A stretch of DNA of 64,000 bases from Antiquaquibacter metalliresistens (GCF_029211225.1 NZ_JARGEM010000002.1:372001-436000); one strand, 5' to 3'. Numbered from the stretch's first letter, positions 9,701 to 18,987 are shown. Program-made: numbers and translations. Notes: a model not told the origin generated them from the sequence alone.

Positions 9701-9729
9701 TGCTCAACTCCCCCGACCGCGACTACCTA
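9701..9729 (-). promoter_or_regulatory. Bipartite motif TAGGTAG-N13-AGTTGAGCA upstream of the LAXTG operon
   Basis: Read on the minus strand, TAGGTAG (9729-9723), 13 bases, then AGTTGAGCA (9709-9701), 88 bases before the operon's ATG. The same two halves with the same 13-base spacer occur at 63117-63145, upstream of the lipoprotein gene. It could be an activator site or an unusual promoter. The rest of the 202-base gap (9614-9815) shows nothing else clear. Confidence 0.6.
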
Positions 9730-9815
9730 GGTTCGTCGCGGCGCTACCCAGGTGATCGCCGGACCCGTCGACCGGCGCGCGGGCGCGCCAAGGCGCCTCC
9801 CCGCCGCGAGAAGTG

Positions 9816-10169
9816 CTAGGCCTGTACGACGAGCGGTCGCAGGCTCTCGAGCCTGCTCTCGACCTGGTCGACGACGCCGGGCGCAACGCCGAGGTCGGCG
9901 AGGGTCACGAGCAGATGCGTCGTCACGCTCGTGAACGCGGCATCCGTGATCGCCATGTCGTGATGGGCGGCACCGAGGTCGAGCCCGGTGAATACCTGAG
10001 GACCGTCGAGCGCTGCGGTGAGAAAGGCGCGCTGGTGGGCCTTGAGCCGGGTCATGTCGACGCCGTCGAACCATGCGGCGAGGGTCGGATCATCGGTCAC
10101 GCGCCCGTACAAGACCGAAACGGCCGTCCTGAGGACGTCATTGCCGCCGATGTGCTCGTAGATGCTCAT
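9816..10169 (-). CDS. Truncated haemoglobin, group I (TrHbN-like)
   Basis: 117 residues, the short 2-on-2 globin fold. Compared with mycobacterial HbN: the B10 tyrosine is in VLYGRV (Y21), the E-helix glutamine in LKAHQRAF (Q46), and the proximal F8 histidine in GAAHHDMAIT (about H69). Group I proteins bind O2/NO and often detoxify NO. It differs from the second copy at 61496-61852 in the ALDGP (not ALGGP) turn and in the F-helix region. GAGGG precedes the ATG. It stands alone between glmM and the LAXTG operon and is preceded by two CTACTCA repeats. Confidence 0.92.
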   Translation of the reverse strand: MSIYEHIGGNDVLRTAVSVLYGRVTDDPTLAAWFDGVDMTRLKAHQRAFLTAALDGPQVFTGLDLGAAHHDMAITDAAFTSVTTHLLVTLADLGVAPGVVDQVESRLESLRPLVVQA

Positions 10170-10299
10170 AGTGCCCTCAATCCAATGCAGAACGCCCCAG
10201 GCACTGCGCCGAGACAGACGCCGAGGGTGGCCGGTGGCAGCAGTCGCAAGGGCACGGCGCCAGACTAACGGTGCGCACGACGAGATGGGCGGGATGCCA

Positions 10300-10329
10300 C
10301 TACTCAATCCCCGGGGCCGACTACTCAGT
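10300..10329 (-). promoter_or_regulatory. Direct repeats of CTACTCA upstream of the globin gene
   Basis: CTACTCAAT (10300-10308) and CTACTCAGT (10321-10329) match at 8 of 9 positions and are 21 bases apart, two helical turns. On the minus strand they read TTGAGTAG and CTGAGTAG and resemble the halves of the motif at 9701-9729. They sit 131 bases before the globin ATG, in the 175-base gap after glmM. Confidence 0.5.
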
Positions 10330-10344
10330 CGACGACGCCTGCCC

Positions 10345-11709
10345 TCAGCGGTGGGCGAGCCTCTGCTGCACGACCGCGGCGAGTTCGCCTGCGACCTCCT
10401 CAGCCACGTGCTGATGCTCGGCTTCGACCATCACGCGCACCATGGGTTCCGTGCCGGAGGGGCGCAGCAGCACGCGACCGGTATCACCGAGCCGCGCGGT
10501 CGCCGCCGCCACGGCATCCGCGATCACCGAGTCGGAGCCCAGCCTGTGATGATCCACGTCGCGAACGTTCACGAGCACCTGCGGATACACCGTCATCACG
10601 CTCGCGAGGTCGGCGAGCGTACGACCGGTGCGGGCCATCTCTGCGACCAGATGCAACCCGGTCAAGACGCCATCGCCCGTCGTCGCGAACCGGGTCATGA
10701 TGACGTGTCCGGATTGCTCACCGCCGAGGGACAGTCCCCGTTCGGCGAGCGCCTCGAGCACGTACCGGTCACCGACCGCGGTCTCGACCACCGTGATGCC
10801 GTGCTCGCTCATCGCCCGGTGGAGTCCGAGGTTGCTCATCACGGTGGCGACGAGGGTGTTCTCCGCGAGCACGCCGCGCTCGGCCATCGAGACGGCGAGG
10901 ATCGCCATGATCTGATCGCCGTCGACGACGTTGCCCTGTGCGTCCACGGCGAGGCAACGGTCGGCGTCGCCGTCGTGCGCGATCCCGAGGTCCGCCCCGG
11001 CAGCGACGACTGCGGCGGCGAGGTGCTCGAGGTGGGTCGATCCGACGCCGTCGTTGATGTTGATGCCGTCGGGGTCGGCCGCGATCACGGTGACGCGGGC
11101 GCCGGCATCCGTGAACACCTGCGGGGAGACACCCGACGCGGCACCGTGCGCGCAGTCCAGCACGACGTGAATGCCGTCGAGCCGATGCGGCAACGTGCCG
11201 AGCAGGTGCACGATGTAGCGATCTTCCGCGTCCGCGAAGCGTCGGATACGACCGACGTCGCCGCCCTTGGGCGCGATCTTCGGTTCGCCGATGGCGGCTT
11301 CGATGCGATCTTCGACTTCATCGGGCAGCTTCGTGCCGCCCGTGGCGAAGAACTTGATGCCGTTGTCGGGGGCCGGGTTGTGCGAGGCCGAGATCATCAC
11401 GCCGAGATCGGCCTTGGCATCCGCGACGAGGAATGCCAGTGCGGGCGTGGGAATCACTCCGGCGTCGTAGACATCCACACCCGAACTCGCGAGCCCGGCC
11501 GCGACCGCCGAGGCGATGAACTCGCCCGAGATCCTCGGATCCCTGGCGATGACCGCGGACGGCCGACGACCGGAGGCGCGTCGGCCGTCGGCGACGCGCC
11601 CCTTGCCGAGCACGACGGCGGCCGCCTGGGCGAGCCCGAGCGACAGCTCGACGGTCAGCTCGCCGTTGGCAAGGCCGCGTACGCCATCCGTTCCGAAGAG
11701 ACGAGGCAT
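10345..11709 (-). CDS. glmM: Phosphoglucosamine mutase
   Basis: Interconverts glucosamine-6-phosphate and glucosamine-1-phosphate, the step after GlmS on the way to UDP-GlcNAc. 454 residues. The phosphoserine loop is [12 protein letters not shown] (S109), the metal loop is HDGDADRC, the sugar loop GGEQSGH, and the phosphate-binding loop [12 protein letters not shown] near the C-terminus. The start [12 protein letters not shown] is canonical. It follows rpsI by 16 bases, the standard actinobacterial rplM-rpsI-glmM order. Confidence 0.97.
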   Translation of the reverse strand: MPRLFGTDGVRGLANGELTVELSLGLAQAAAVVLGKGRVADGRRASGRRPSAVIARDPRISGEFIASAVAAGLASSGVDVYDAGVIPTPALAFLVADAKADLGVMISASHNPAPDNGIKFFATGGTKLPDEVEDRIEAAIGEPKIAPKGGDVGRIRRFADAEDRYIVHLLGTLPHRLDGIHVVLDCAHGAASGVSPQVFTDAGARVTVIAADPDGININDGVGSTHLEHLAAAVVAAGADLGIAHDGDADRCLAVDAQGNVVDGDQIMAILAVSMAERGVLAENTLVATVMSNLGLHRAMSEHGITVVETAVGDRYVLEALAERGLSLGGEQSGHVIMTRFATTGDGVLTGLHLVAEMARTGRTLADLASVMTVYPQVLVNVRDVDHHRLGSDSVIADAVAAATARLGDTGRVLLRPSGTEPMVRVMVEAEHQHVAEEVAGELAAVVQQRLAHR

Positions 11710-11725
11710 CGTCTGCCCGGTCGGA

Positions 11726-12214
11726 TCAGCGCTTCGAGAACTGCGACGCCTTGCGCGCCTTCTTGAGACCGGCCTTCTTGCGCTCGATGACGCGGGCGTC
11801 ACGAGTGAGGAAGCCCGCCTTCTTGAGCGCGGGACGGTTGTTCTCGCGGTCGATCTCGTTGAGGGCGCGCGCGATCGCGAGGCGAAGGGCACCGGCCTGG
11901 CCGGAGGGGCCACCCCCGGTGATCTTGGCCGTCACGTCGTAGGAGCCGAGGAGGTCGAGCACCTTGAACGGGTCGTTGATGAGCTGCTGGTGCAGCTTGT
12001 TGGGGAAGTACTCGGCGAGTTCACGCCCGTTGACGACCGCGGTGCCGGAGCCGGGCACGATCCGCACGCGGGCGATCGCCTCCTTGCGGCGGCCGACGGC
12101 GGAGCCGGGCACGTTGAGCACGGCACGGGGCGCCTTGGGCGCCGCGTCCGCGGGGGTCTCGGTCGAGTAGGTCTCGAGCACACCCGCGTCGATGGAGTCT
12201 TCGATCTTGGCCAC
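11726..12214 (-). CDS. rpsI: 30S ribosomal protein S9
   Basis: 162 residues. The S9 core begins at about 37 ([19 protein letters not shown]) and ends with [17 protein letters not shown], whose basic tail reaches the ribosomal P site. The first 35 or so residues are an acidic/alanine-rich extension typical of actinobacterial S9. The start is GTG. It is 30 bases downstream of rplM and forms the usual rplM-rpsI pair. Confidence 0.96.
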   Translation of the reverse strand: MAKIEDSIDAGVLETYSTETPADAAPKAPRAVLNVPGSAVGRRKEAIARVRIVPGSGTAVVNGRELAEYFPNKLHQQLINDPFKVLDLLGSYDVTAKITGGGPSGQAGALRLAIARALNEIDRENNRPALKKAGFLTRDARVIERKKAGLKKARKASQFSKR

Positions 12215-12244
12215 TTGGTTCAGTCCTTGGTATTCAGCGGGCCG

Positions 12245-12691
12245 CTACTGGGCGACCTGGGAGAGGGTGTACGGCTTGGGCTGCTGGGCAGCGTGCGGGT
12301 GCTCGGCACCCGCGTAGACCTTGAGCTTGGCGAGCTGCTGGCGGCCGATCGAGTTCTTCGGCAGCATGCCCCGCACCGCCTTCTCGACCGCGCGGGTCGG
12401 GTGCTTCTCGAGCATCTCGGCGTAGGTGGTGGCCGTCAGGCCGCCCGGGTATCCCGAGTGACGGTACGCCTTCTTCTGCGCGAGCTTGGCGCCGGTGAGC
12501 GCCACCTTCTCGGCGTTGATGATGATGACGAAGTCGCCCATGTCCATGTGGGGGGCGAAGGTGGGCTTGTGCTTGCCACGGAGCAGGGTCGCGGCGTGGC
12601 TCGCGAGCCGGCCGAGGACGATGTCCGTAGCGTCGATGACGACCCAGTCGCGCTGAACGTCAGCGGGCTTGGGTGAGAACGTGCGAGTCAC
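12245..12691 (-). CDS. rplM: 50S ribosomal protein L13
   Basis: 148 residues with the L13 signatures [33 protein letters not shown] and RHSGYPGGL, and [13 protein letters not shown] in the C-terminal third. I chose GTG at 12691 (protein starts [16 protein letters not shown]), which matches actinobacterial L13; the frame runs 46 codons further up but that part is unlike the family. The 147-base gap to truA holds the leader; no clear promoter stands out. Confidence 0.95.
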   Translation of the reverse strand: MTRTFSPKPADVQRDWVVIDATDIVLGRLASHAATLLRGKHKPTFAPHMDMGDFVIIINAEKVALTGAKLAQKKAYRHSGYPGGLTATTYAEMLEKHPTRAVEKAVRGMLPKNSIGRQQLAKLKVYAGAEHPHAAQQPKPYTLSQVAQ

Positions 12692-12838
12692 AGGAATGCT
12701 GCTTTCGGTTGATCGGATGAGTGGTTCGTGAATCCCGCTCCGGTGGGCCGTTCGCCGACGATGTCGGAGAACCACCCGTGTGCTTCGCAGCACTGGAGGG
12801 CTCATGATCGGGCGCCCATAAGGCACCAAGGGTCTACT

Positions 12839-13741
12839 CTAGCTCAGGTTCAGGCGTGCGGACAAGCCGACCTCTGCGTCGCGACGGGCGCGCGTCTGCT
12901 CCGCGCGTGCGGCCAGGTCGTGATCCGGCGGATAGCCGACCTCGAGCAGCGTCAGCCCTGCCGCCGGCATCACCTTGAACTCGTTCGTGCGCACCGCTTC
13001 GTCCCGCACCGAGACCGCCCGATCGGCCTCCAGCTTTCCCTCTCCGACCGCGACCGTCGCCCCGACCAGGGCACGCACCATGCTGTGGCAGAACGCATCG
13101 GCCTGCAGGCGCGCCACGAGCACGCCGTCGGCCTCACGCGTCCACGAGAAGTGCTGCAACTCGCGGATCGTGGTCGCGCCCTCCCGGGGACGGCAGTACG
13201 CCGCCCAGTCGTGCAGTCCGGCGAGTTCGCGGGCCGCGGCATCCATCGCGGCATGGTCGAGTTCGGCGGGGTACCAGACCGTGTGACGACGCAGGAGCGG
13301 GTTCCTGGTGGCGGCGGGATCCGCGATGCGGTACTCGTATCGGCGCCAGAGCGCGGAGAACCGCGCATCGAAGGCGGCGGGAGCGAACGCTGCCGCGCCG
13401 ACCACCACGTCGGCCTTCAGCCCGGCGATGCCGTTGAGCCGAGCGCGCAGCGCGCCGGGCGCCAGCTCGCGCGAGCGCGGTGGGCGCTGACGCATCAGGG
13501 CCGCGATCTGCGCCTCCAGCAGGTCGAGGTGCGCCACCTGCCCCGTGGCGTGGACGCCGGCATCCGTGCGTCCCGCCACGACCAGCCGCGGCGCGGGTCC
13601 GTAGCGTCCCAACACGGTCTCGAGCGCCGCTTCGAGCTCGCCCTGCACGGTGCGCTGGCCGGGTTGCCGCGCCCAACCGTTGAAGTCCGTTCCGTCGTAG
13701 GCGAGGTCCAGTCGCACACGCGTGGCGGGTTCCTCGGTCAC
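12839..13741 (-). CDS. truA: tRNA pseudouridine synthase A (positions 38-40)
   Basis: Converts uridines at 38-40 of the tRNA anticodon arm to pseudouridine. 300 residues. The catalytic aspartate is in AGRTDAGVHATGQ (D60). RLDLAYDGTDFNGW is the N-terminal signature and AFCHSMVRALVGA the C-terminal one. The GTG at 13741 gives VTEEPATRVRL; the upstream part of the frame overlaps the divergent promoter region. It normally follows rplQ directly; here two genes separate them. Confidence 0.94.
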   Translation of the reverse strand: MTEEPATRVRLDLAYDGTDFNGWARQPGQRTVQGELEAALETVLGRYGPAPRLVVAGRTDAGVHATGQVAHLDLLEAQIAALMRQRPPRSRELAPGALRARLNGIAGLKADVVVGAAAFAPAAFDARFSALWRRYEYRIADPAATRNPLLRRHTVWYPAELDHAAMDAAARELAGLHDWAAYCRPREGATTIRELQHFSWTREADGVLVARLQADAFCHSMVRALVGATVAVGEGKLEADRAVSVRDEAVRTNEFKVMPAAGLTLLEVGYPPDHDLAARAEQTRARRDAEVGLSARLNLS

Positions 13742-13811
13742 GATGCCATGGTAGGCGCCCCGGTGGGCCGGGACCCCCCGCGAGTAGTCTTGTGCTCGGA
13801 ACCCCGACACC

Positions 13812-15653
13812 ATGACCTCCGCAACGACGCCCTCCGCCCCCGCACGTCTGGGCGGACTCGACGGGCTCCGGGCGATCGCGGTGCTCGCCGTGATGGCCTA
13901 CCACTTCCTGCCGTCCACGCTCGTCGGCGGCTACGTCGGCGTCGACGTCTTCTTCGTGATCAGCGGGTTCCTGATCACGGGACTTCTCGTGCGCGAGCAC
14001 GCCGCGCACGGTCGCATCGGTCTTCGCGCGTTCTGGGCTCGTCGTGCCCGGCGCCTGCTCCCCGCGCTCGCCCTCGTGGTGATCGTGTGCTCGTCCGTGG
14101 CGGCCTACGTCGGCGGCGACGTGCTCGTCGGTCTCGGTCGCCAGGTGCTCGGCGCTGCGACCTTCAGCATCAACTGGATCTTCATCGCCGAGGGTGCGAG
14201 CTATTTCGACAGTTCGACACCCGAGCTGTTCCGCAACCTCTGGTCCCTGGCGGTCGAGGAGCAGTTCTACCTCGTCTGGCCGCTGGCGATGCTCCTCCTG
14301 CTGCTGGTGCGCAGGCGCGCGGTCCGCGCGTCGATCGCGGGCGCGCTCGCCGTGGCCTCCGCCGTGGCGATGGGCCTCCTGGCCGGCGACGACGGCACCC
14401 GCGTGTACTACGGCACGGACACGCACAGCTTCGGGCTCGCGCTCGGTGCCGCGCTCGCGTTCCTGCTCGAGGCGCGCTTCACGCCGGCTGGGGATGCCCC
14501 GCCCCGCACCCAGCGGATCGTGCTGCCCCTCGTGGGCGCCGCCGCCCTCGCCGGCGTTCTGGCCATCGCCGCGCTGCTGCCCGAGGACGCCGCGTTCACC
14601 ACTCGCGGCGGACTCGCGCTCGCCAGTGCGCTCACCGCGATCGCGATCCTCGGCGCGACCGTCCCGGACTCGTGGCTGGGGCGCGCCCTCGACGTCCAGC
14701 CCCTGCGCTGGATCGGCGAGCGCTCCTACGGCCTGTACCTCTGGCACTGGCCCGTGCTCGTGCTCTTGGCGGCATCGGTGCCCGCGGTCGCGGGATGGTG
14801 GGTGGTCCCTGTTGCGGCTCTCGTCGTCACGGTCGCCGCGGCGGCAGCCTCCTACCGCTTCGTGGAGACTCCGGTGCGCCGACTGGGCTTCACCGGCAGT
14901 CTGCGTCTCATTCGCGCGCGACTGCGCTCCGGCGGTCGCCGGGTGCTGGCCTGGAGCGCCGTGACCCTCACCGCCATCGCCCTTCTGGCCGGTGTCGGCC
15001 TCACCGGCGCTGCCATCGCACTCGATCCCGGCACGGGTGAAGCGCAGTCGGAGATCGACGAGGGCGCGGCACGCCTTGCGCTTCCGGGCTACGCCGTCGC
15101 CCCACGACGTCCGCAGCCGCTGCCCACCGGCGACCAGATCTACGCGCTCGGCGACTCGGTGATGCTCTCCGCGGTGCCCGAACTGCAGGAGGCGTTCCCC
15201 GGCATCGCGATCGACGCCTCGGTGTCACGGCAGCTCAGCGATGCCGAGCCGCTCGTCGCCGCGCTGGCGGCCTCCGGCGCTCTGCGCCCGATCCTGGTGA
15301 TCGGGCTCGGCACGAACGGCTGGATCGACGCCGCGGCGCTGCCCCGGATCCTCGAACTGGTGGGCCGTGATACCCAGCTGATCGTGGTCAATGTGCAGGC
15401 GCCGCGGGACTGGACTCCCGAGGTCAACGCGATCCTGGCGGAGTTCGCCCGCTCGAAGCGCGATGTCGAGCTGTCGAACTGGCACGACGCGATCCAGCCG
15501 CACCTGGATGTGCTCGCCTACGACGACATCCATATGGGCCCCGCCGGCGCCCGCATCTACACGGCCGCCCTCGCCGATGCCTTGCAGCGCTTGGCCGAGC
15601 TCCCGCCGCTCGTGCACGACAACGAGCGCGGCGACGCAGCCCGCCCGGTCTAG
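13812..15653 (+). CDS. Membrane acyltransferase fused to an SGNH hydrolase domain (OafA/YrhL type)
   Basis: 613 residues. Residues about 10-380 form a multi-pass acyltransferase-3 domain (GGLDGLRAIAVLAVMAYHF with the conserved histidine; GVDVFFVISGFLITG; WSLAVEEQFYLVWP; ERSYGLYLWHWP). The C-terminal part is an extracytoplasmic SGNH esterase/acetyltransferase fold: LGDSVML (S449), GLGTNGW, and the DDIHMGPAG block with D571/H574. Such fusions O-acetylate wall or exported polysaccharides or lipids; the acceptor is not known here. It is the only plus-strand gene in the ribosomal cluster. Its stop overlaps that of the convergent GNAT gene. Confidence 0.9.
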   Translation: MTSATTPSAPARLGGLDGLRAIAVLAVMAYHFLPSTLVGGYVGVDVFFVISGFLITGLLVREHAAHGRIGLRAFWARRARRLLPALALVVIVCSSVAAYVGGDVLVGLGRQVLGAATFSINWIFIAEGASYFDSSTPELFRNLWSLAVEEQFYLVWPLAMLLLLLVRRRAVRASIAGALAVASAVAMGLLAGDDGTRVYYGTDTHSFGLALGAALAFLLEARFTPAGDAPPRTQRIVLPLVGAAALAGVLAIAALLPEDAAFTTRGGLALASALTAIAILGATVPDSWLGRALDVQPLRWIGERSYGLYLWHWPVLVLLAASVPAVAGWWVVPVAALVVTVAAAAASYRFVETPVRRLGFTGSLRLIRARLRSGGRRVLAWSAVTLTAIALLAGVGLTGAAIALDPGTGEAQSEIDEGAARLALPGYAVAPRRPQPLPTGDQIYALGDSVMLSAVPELQEAFPGIAIDASVSRQLSDAEPLVAALAASGALRPILVIGLGTNGWIDAAALPRILELVGRDTQLIVVNVQAPRDWTPEVNAILAEFARSKRDVELSNWHDAIQPHLDVLAYDDIHMGPAGARIYTAALADALQRLAELPPLVHDNERGDAARPV

Positions 15654-16684
15654 AACACCTTCGTGTAGCTGGCGCTGCTGGCCGATTCCGCGAAGCCGAG
15701 GCCGGTGTAGAGGCCGAGCGCTCCGGTCGGGCTCTCGGAGTCGACGTCGAGCACCAGCTTCTGGATGCCGTCCGCGGCCACTGCGCGAATCGTGCGCGAG
15801 AGCAGGGCCGATGCGAGGCCGCGTCCGCGCCAGTCCCGCCTCGTTCCCACCAGGTCGACGTAGCCGGAGGTGAAACCCTGCAGCGGCCAGTCCTGCTCGT
15901 TGGCTTGGGCGAGCACGAAGCCGACGACCTGCCAGCCGCCCGCGGCATCCTCGCCGAGTGCGACGAACGACCACTCGGGCCGTGAGACCCGGCGCCGCGC
16001 GAAGGCGAGCCAGGCCTCCTCGCTCACCGGCAGGCTGCCCCAGTGGTCGCGGAACGCGTCGTTGCGAGCGAGCCTGGTCGACTCCCAGAGATCCTCCGTG
16101 AACGGCTCGATGCGCACGCCCTCCGGCGCGGGCCGATCCCGCACCGGGTCGGCGAGGTCGCGGGTGACCTCGAGAAAGTACCGCGCGGGCGCGAATCCGG
16201 TTCGCTCGAGCAGCCGCCGGGTCTCGACGGCTCCGGAATCGGCGTAGCTCACGAGCCAGCCCGGCAGCTCCGCATCGGATGTCGCGAGCTGCTGACGTCC
16301 GCGACCCTCCTGCCAAGCGAGCAGCTGCCGCCCGAGCCCGAGCCCGCGGGCGCTCGGCCGCACTCCGCCGGCGAGGATCGAGCGCACCAAGGTCTCGCGG
16401 TCCGGCGTCGCGATCACCACGCCCCAGGCGAGCACGCGACCGTCGGGCGCGACCGCGACGATCGTGTCCCGCCCGAGGTCGACGTAGCTCAGCCGGAAGT
16501 CGTCCTCGATCTCCTCGCGGCTGATGACGTATCGCGGGTGGTCGACCGCGGCGATCGCCATCTCGCAATCGAGGATCGCATCGACATCCGCTTCGGTCGC
16601 GGCCCTCCAGGTCGCCTCAGGCGTCGCCGCTGGGCGTTCGAGCGAGCGCGGCGCGCGCACCCTGCTGCTGAGCGATTCGACCAT
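15650..16684 (-). CDS. Tandem GNAT-family N-acetyltransferase
   Basis: 344 residues with two GNAT folds, as in mycothiol synthase-like proteins. The first (about 25-175) carries RPSARGLGLGRQLL; the second (about 185-344) carries the acetyl-CoA loop RRDWRGRGLASALL and ends YTGLGFAESASSASYTKVF. The second site looks the better conserved. The substrate is unknown; MshD itself is not claimed. The ATG at 16684 has no Shine-Dalgarno and lies just after the rplQ terminator, so a GTG at 16660 is an alternative start. It separates rplQ from truA. Confidence 0.85.
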   Translation of the reverse strand: MVESLSSRVRAPRSLERPAATPEATWRAATEADVDAILDCEMAIAAVDHPRYVISREEIEDDFRLSYVDLGRDTIVAVAPDGRVLAWGVVIATPDRETLVRSILAGGVRPSARGLGLGRQLLAWQEGRGRQQLATSDAELPGWLVSYADSGAVETRRLLERTGFAPARYFLEVTRDLADPVRDRPAPEGVRIEPFTEDLWESTRLARNDAFRDHWGSLPVSEEAWLAFARRRVSRPEWSFVALGEDAAGGWQVVGFVLAQANEQDWPLQGFTSGYVDLVGTRRDWRGRGLASALLSRTIRAVAADGIQKLVLDVDSESPTGALGLYTGLGFAESASSASYTKVF

Positions 16685-16698
16685 GGTTCAACAGTAAA

Positions 16699-16720
16699 GG
16701 CCCCGCACGATGACGGGGCC
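16699..16720 (-). terminator. Intrinsic terminator after rplQ
   Basis: GGCCCCG (16699-16705) and CGGGGCC (16714-16720) form a 7-bp GC stem with an 8-base loop. On the minus strand it is followed by CTTTACTGTT. It would end the rpsM-rpsK-rpoA-rplQ transcript. Confidence 0.8.
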
Positions 16721-16738
16721 CTCACTGTCGACGCGGTA

Positions 16739-17356
16739 CTACTTGGCTTCGCCCTCGGCGCTCGCCTCGGCATCGGCGTCGGCGACCTCAGCGGCGACCG
16801 TGACGTCCTCGATGTCGGAGGTGGACTCCGCTGCGGCCTCCTCGACGGACTCCGTGGCGGTCTCCTCGGCGACGGGCGCCTCCTCGACGGCTGCGTCCTC
16901 GGCGGGCGTCTCCTCGGCGGCGGGCGCGGCCTTCGCCGGCGCGGCCTTCGCGGAGTCCGCTGCAGCGGCCTTCTTCGCCGACTTCGGCTTCGGGTTCACC
17001 GGCTCGAGCACCAGCTCGATCTGCACCATCGGAGCGTTGTCGCCCTTGCGGAAACCGAGCTTGGTGATGCGGGTGTATCCGCCCTCACGGTGCTCGACGA
17101 GCGGTGCGATCTCGGTGAAGAGCTCGTGCACGACCGACTTGTCGCCGATGACGGCGAGCACGCGGCGACGCGCGTGCAGGTCACCGCGCTTGGCGAAGGT
17201 GATGAGGCGCTCTGCGACCGGACGCAGGCGCTTGGCCTTCGTCTCCGTCGTCTTGATGCTCTTGTGCGTGAACAGGGCCGCGGCGAGGTTCGCGAGCAGC
17301 AGGCGCTCGTGGGCCGGGCCGCCGCCGAGGCGGGGTCCCTTAGTGGGTGTAGGCAT
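16739..17356 (-). CDS. rplQ: 50S ribosomal protein L17 with long C-terminal tail
   Basis: 205 residues. The first about 120 are the L17 fold ([49 protein letters not shown]). The rest is a low-complexity tail, first Ala/Lys ([20 protein letters not shown]) then strongly acidic ([15 protein letters not shown]...). Such tails are common in actinobacterial L17, though this one is long. It starts 29 bases after rpoA and ends at a terminator. Confidence 0.96.
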   Translation of the reverse strand: MPTPTKGPRLGGGPAHERLLLANLAAALFTHKSIKTTETKAKRLRPVAERLITFAKRGDLHARRRVLAVIGDKSVVHELFTEIAPLVEHREGGYTRITKLGFRKGDNAPMVQIELVLEPVNPKPKSAKKAAAADSAKAAPAKAAPAAEETPAEDAAVEEAPVAEETATESVEEAAAESTSDIEDVTVAAEVADADAEASAEGEAK

Positions 17357-17385
17357 GGTTCTCGTTCTCCAGGTTCAAACGCGGG

Positions 17386-18381
17386 CTACGCGTTGGTCTC
17401 GTCATCGTCGTAGCCGCCGTAGAAGTGCGCCCCGTCGAAACCGGGAACACTGTCCTTGAGCGAGAGGCCCATCTCGACGAGCTTGTCCTTCACCTCGTCG
17501 ACCGACTTCTGGCCGAAGTTGCGAATGTTCATGAGCTGCGTCTCGCTCAGCGCCACGAGCTCGCTGACCGTGTTGATGCCCTCACGCTTGAGGCAGTTGT
17601 AGCTGCGCACGCTCAGGTCGAGGTCCTCGATCGGCATGCTGAGCTCGCTCGAGAGCACGGCGTCCACCGGAGCGGGGCCGATCTCGATGCCCTCGGCTGC
17701 GGTGTTAAGCTCGCGGGCGAGACCGAACAGCTCCGTCAGCGTGCGCCCGGCGGACGCGACCGCGTCACGCGGGGTGATCGCGGACTTGGTCTCGACATCC
17801 ACGACCAGGCGGTCGAAGTCGGTGCGCTCACCGGCACGAGTGGCCTCGACGCGGTAGGTGACCTTCAGCACGGGCGAGTAGATCGAGTCGACCGGAATCT
17901 GGCCGGCCTCGCTGAACTCGCTGCGGTTCTGGGTGGCCGAGACGTATCCGCGACCGCGCTCGATGGTGAGCTCGAGCTCGAACTTCGCCTTGTCGTTGAG
18001 CGTGGCGATGACGAGCTCGGGGTTGTGGATCTCGACACCCGCGGGAGCGGAGATGTCCGCCGCGGTGACCTCGCCCGCACCCTGCTTGCGCAGGTAGGCC
18101 GTGATGGGCTCGTCGTGCTCGCTGGAGACGACCAGGTTCTTGATGTTGAGGATGATCTCGGTGACATCCTCCTTGACCCCCGGCACGGTGCTGAACTCGT
18201 GCAGCACACCGTCGATGCGGATGCTGGTGACGGCGGCCCCCGGGATGGAGGAGAGCAGCGTGCGACGCAGGGAGTTGCCGAGCGTGTAGCCGAAGCCGGG
18301 CTCGAGCGGCTCGATCACGAACCGCGAGCGGAACTCGGAGATATTCTCCTCGGCGAGTGTGGGGCGCTGTGCGATGAGCAC
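17386..18381 (-). CDS. rpoA: RNA polymerase alpha subunit
   Basis: 331 residues. The N-terminal assembly domain has [25 protein letters not shown] and [13 protein letters not shown]. The C-terminal UP-element/activator-binding domain has [19 protein letters not shown] and [17 protein letters not shown]. The start is GTG with GAAAGGAAAC upstream. A 178-base gap with strong hairpins separates it from rpsK, so it may have a promoter of its own. Confidence 0.97.
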   Translation of the reverse strand: MLIAQRPTLAEENISEFRSRFVIEPLEPGFGYTLGNSLRRTLLSSIPGAAVTSIRIDGVLHEFSTVPGVKEDVTEIILNIKNLVVSSEHDEPITAYLRKQGAGEVTAADISAPAGVEIHNPELVIATLNDKAKFELELTIERGRGYVSATQNRSEFSEAGQIPVDSIYSPVLKVTYRVEATRAGERTDFDRLVVDVETKSAITPRDAVASAGRTLTELFGLARELNTAAEGIEIGPAPVDAVLSSELSMPIEDLDLSVRSYNCLKREGINTVSELVALSETQLMNIRNFGQKSVDEVKDKLVEMGLSLKDSVPGFDGAHFYGGYDDDETNA

Positions 18382-18493
18382 TGGTGTTTCCTTTCGGCGA
18401 GGTGTCCGCTATTTGACACCTGAATACGACGAGTGGCTGGCCCGTCGGTCTATTGAGTTGTTACGTGTGGTCGTGCTGGTGTCGGCCTATGAA

Positions 18494-18565
18494 CCGAGGC
18501 CGAGACGGCCTCGGCGTTTAGCCGAGCGGAGGCCAGAAATGGCCTCCGCTCCTATCGAGCTAAAC
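18494..18565 (-). other. Nested hairpins between rpsK and rpoA
   Basis: CCGAGGCCG/CGGCCTCGG (18494-18514) is a 9-bp stem. GAGCGGAGGCC/GGCCTCCGCTC (18524-18551) is an 11-bp perfect stem with a 6-base loop. GTTTAGC/GCTAAAC (18516-18522, 18559-18565) would enclose the second stem and spans the rpsK stop codon. No clear T-run follows, so these look like an attenuator or processing site rather than a simple terminator. The rest of the 178-base gap shows CAAATAG and CAATAG as weak -10 candidates for rpoA. Confidence 0.6.
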
Positions 18566-18958
18566 GCGGCGGCGCTTGGGCGGACGGCACCCGTTGTGCG
18601 CCTGGGGCGTCACGTCGTTGATCGACCCGACCTCGAGGCCCGCGGCCTGGAGGGAGCGGATCGCGGTCTCACGGCCGGAACCCGGCCCCTTGACGAAGAC
18701 GTCGACCTTCTTCATGCCGTGCTCCTGCGCCTGGCGCGCGGCGGACTCCGCAGCGAGCTGGGCGGCGAACGGCGTCGACTTGCGCGATCCCTTGAAACCG
18801 ACAGCGCCGGACGATGCCCAGCTGATGACGGCCCCGCTGGGGTCGGTGATCGAGACGATCGTGTTGTTGAACGTCGACTTGATGTGGGCCTGGCCCAGCG
18901 CGATGTTCTTCTTTTCCTTCTTGCGCGGCTTGCGCGCAGCGGCCTTCGGTGCAGCCAT
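18560..18958 (-). CDS. rpsK: 30S ribosomal protein S11
   Basis: 132 residues with [55 protein letters not shown] and the C-terminal [11 protein letters not shown], all diagnostic of S11, a platform protein near the 3' end of 16S rRNA. It starts 29 bases after rpsM. Confidence 0.97.
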   Translation of the reverse strand: MAAPKAAARKPRKKEKKNIALGQAHIKSTFNNTIVSITDPSGAVISWASSGAVGFKGSRKSTPFAAQLAAESAARQAQEHGMKKVDVFVKGPGSGRETAIRSLQAAGLEVGSINDVTPQAHNGCRPPKRRRV

Positions 18959-18987
18959 GTTCGTTCTCTCCTAAACCTGGCGGCCCG

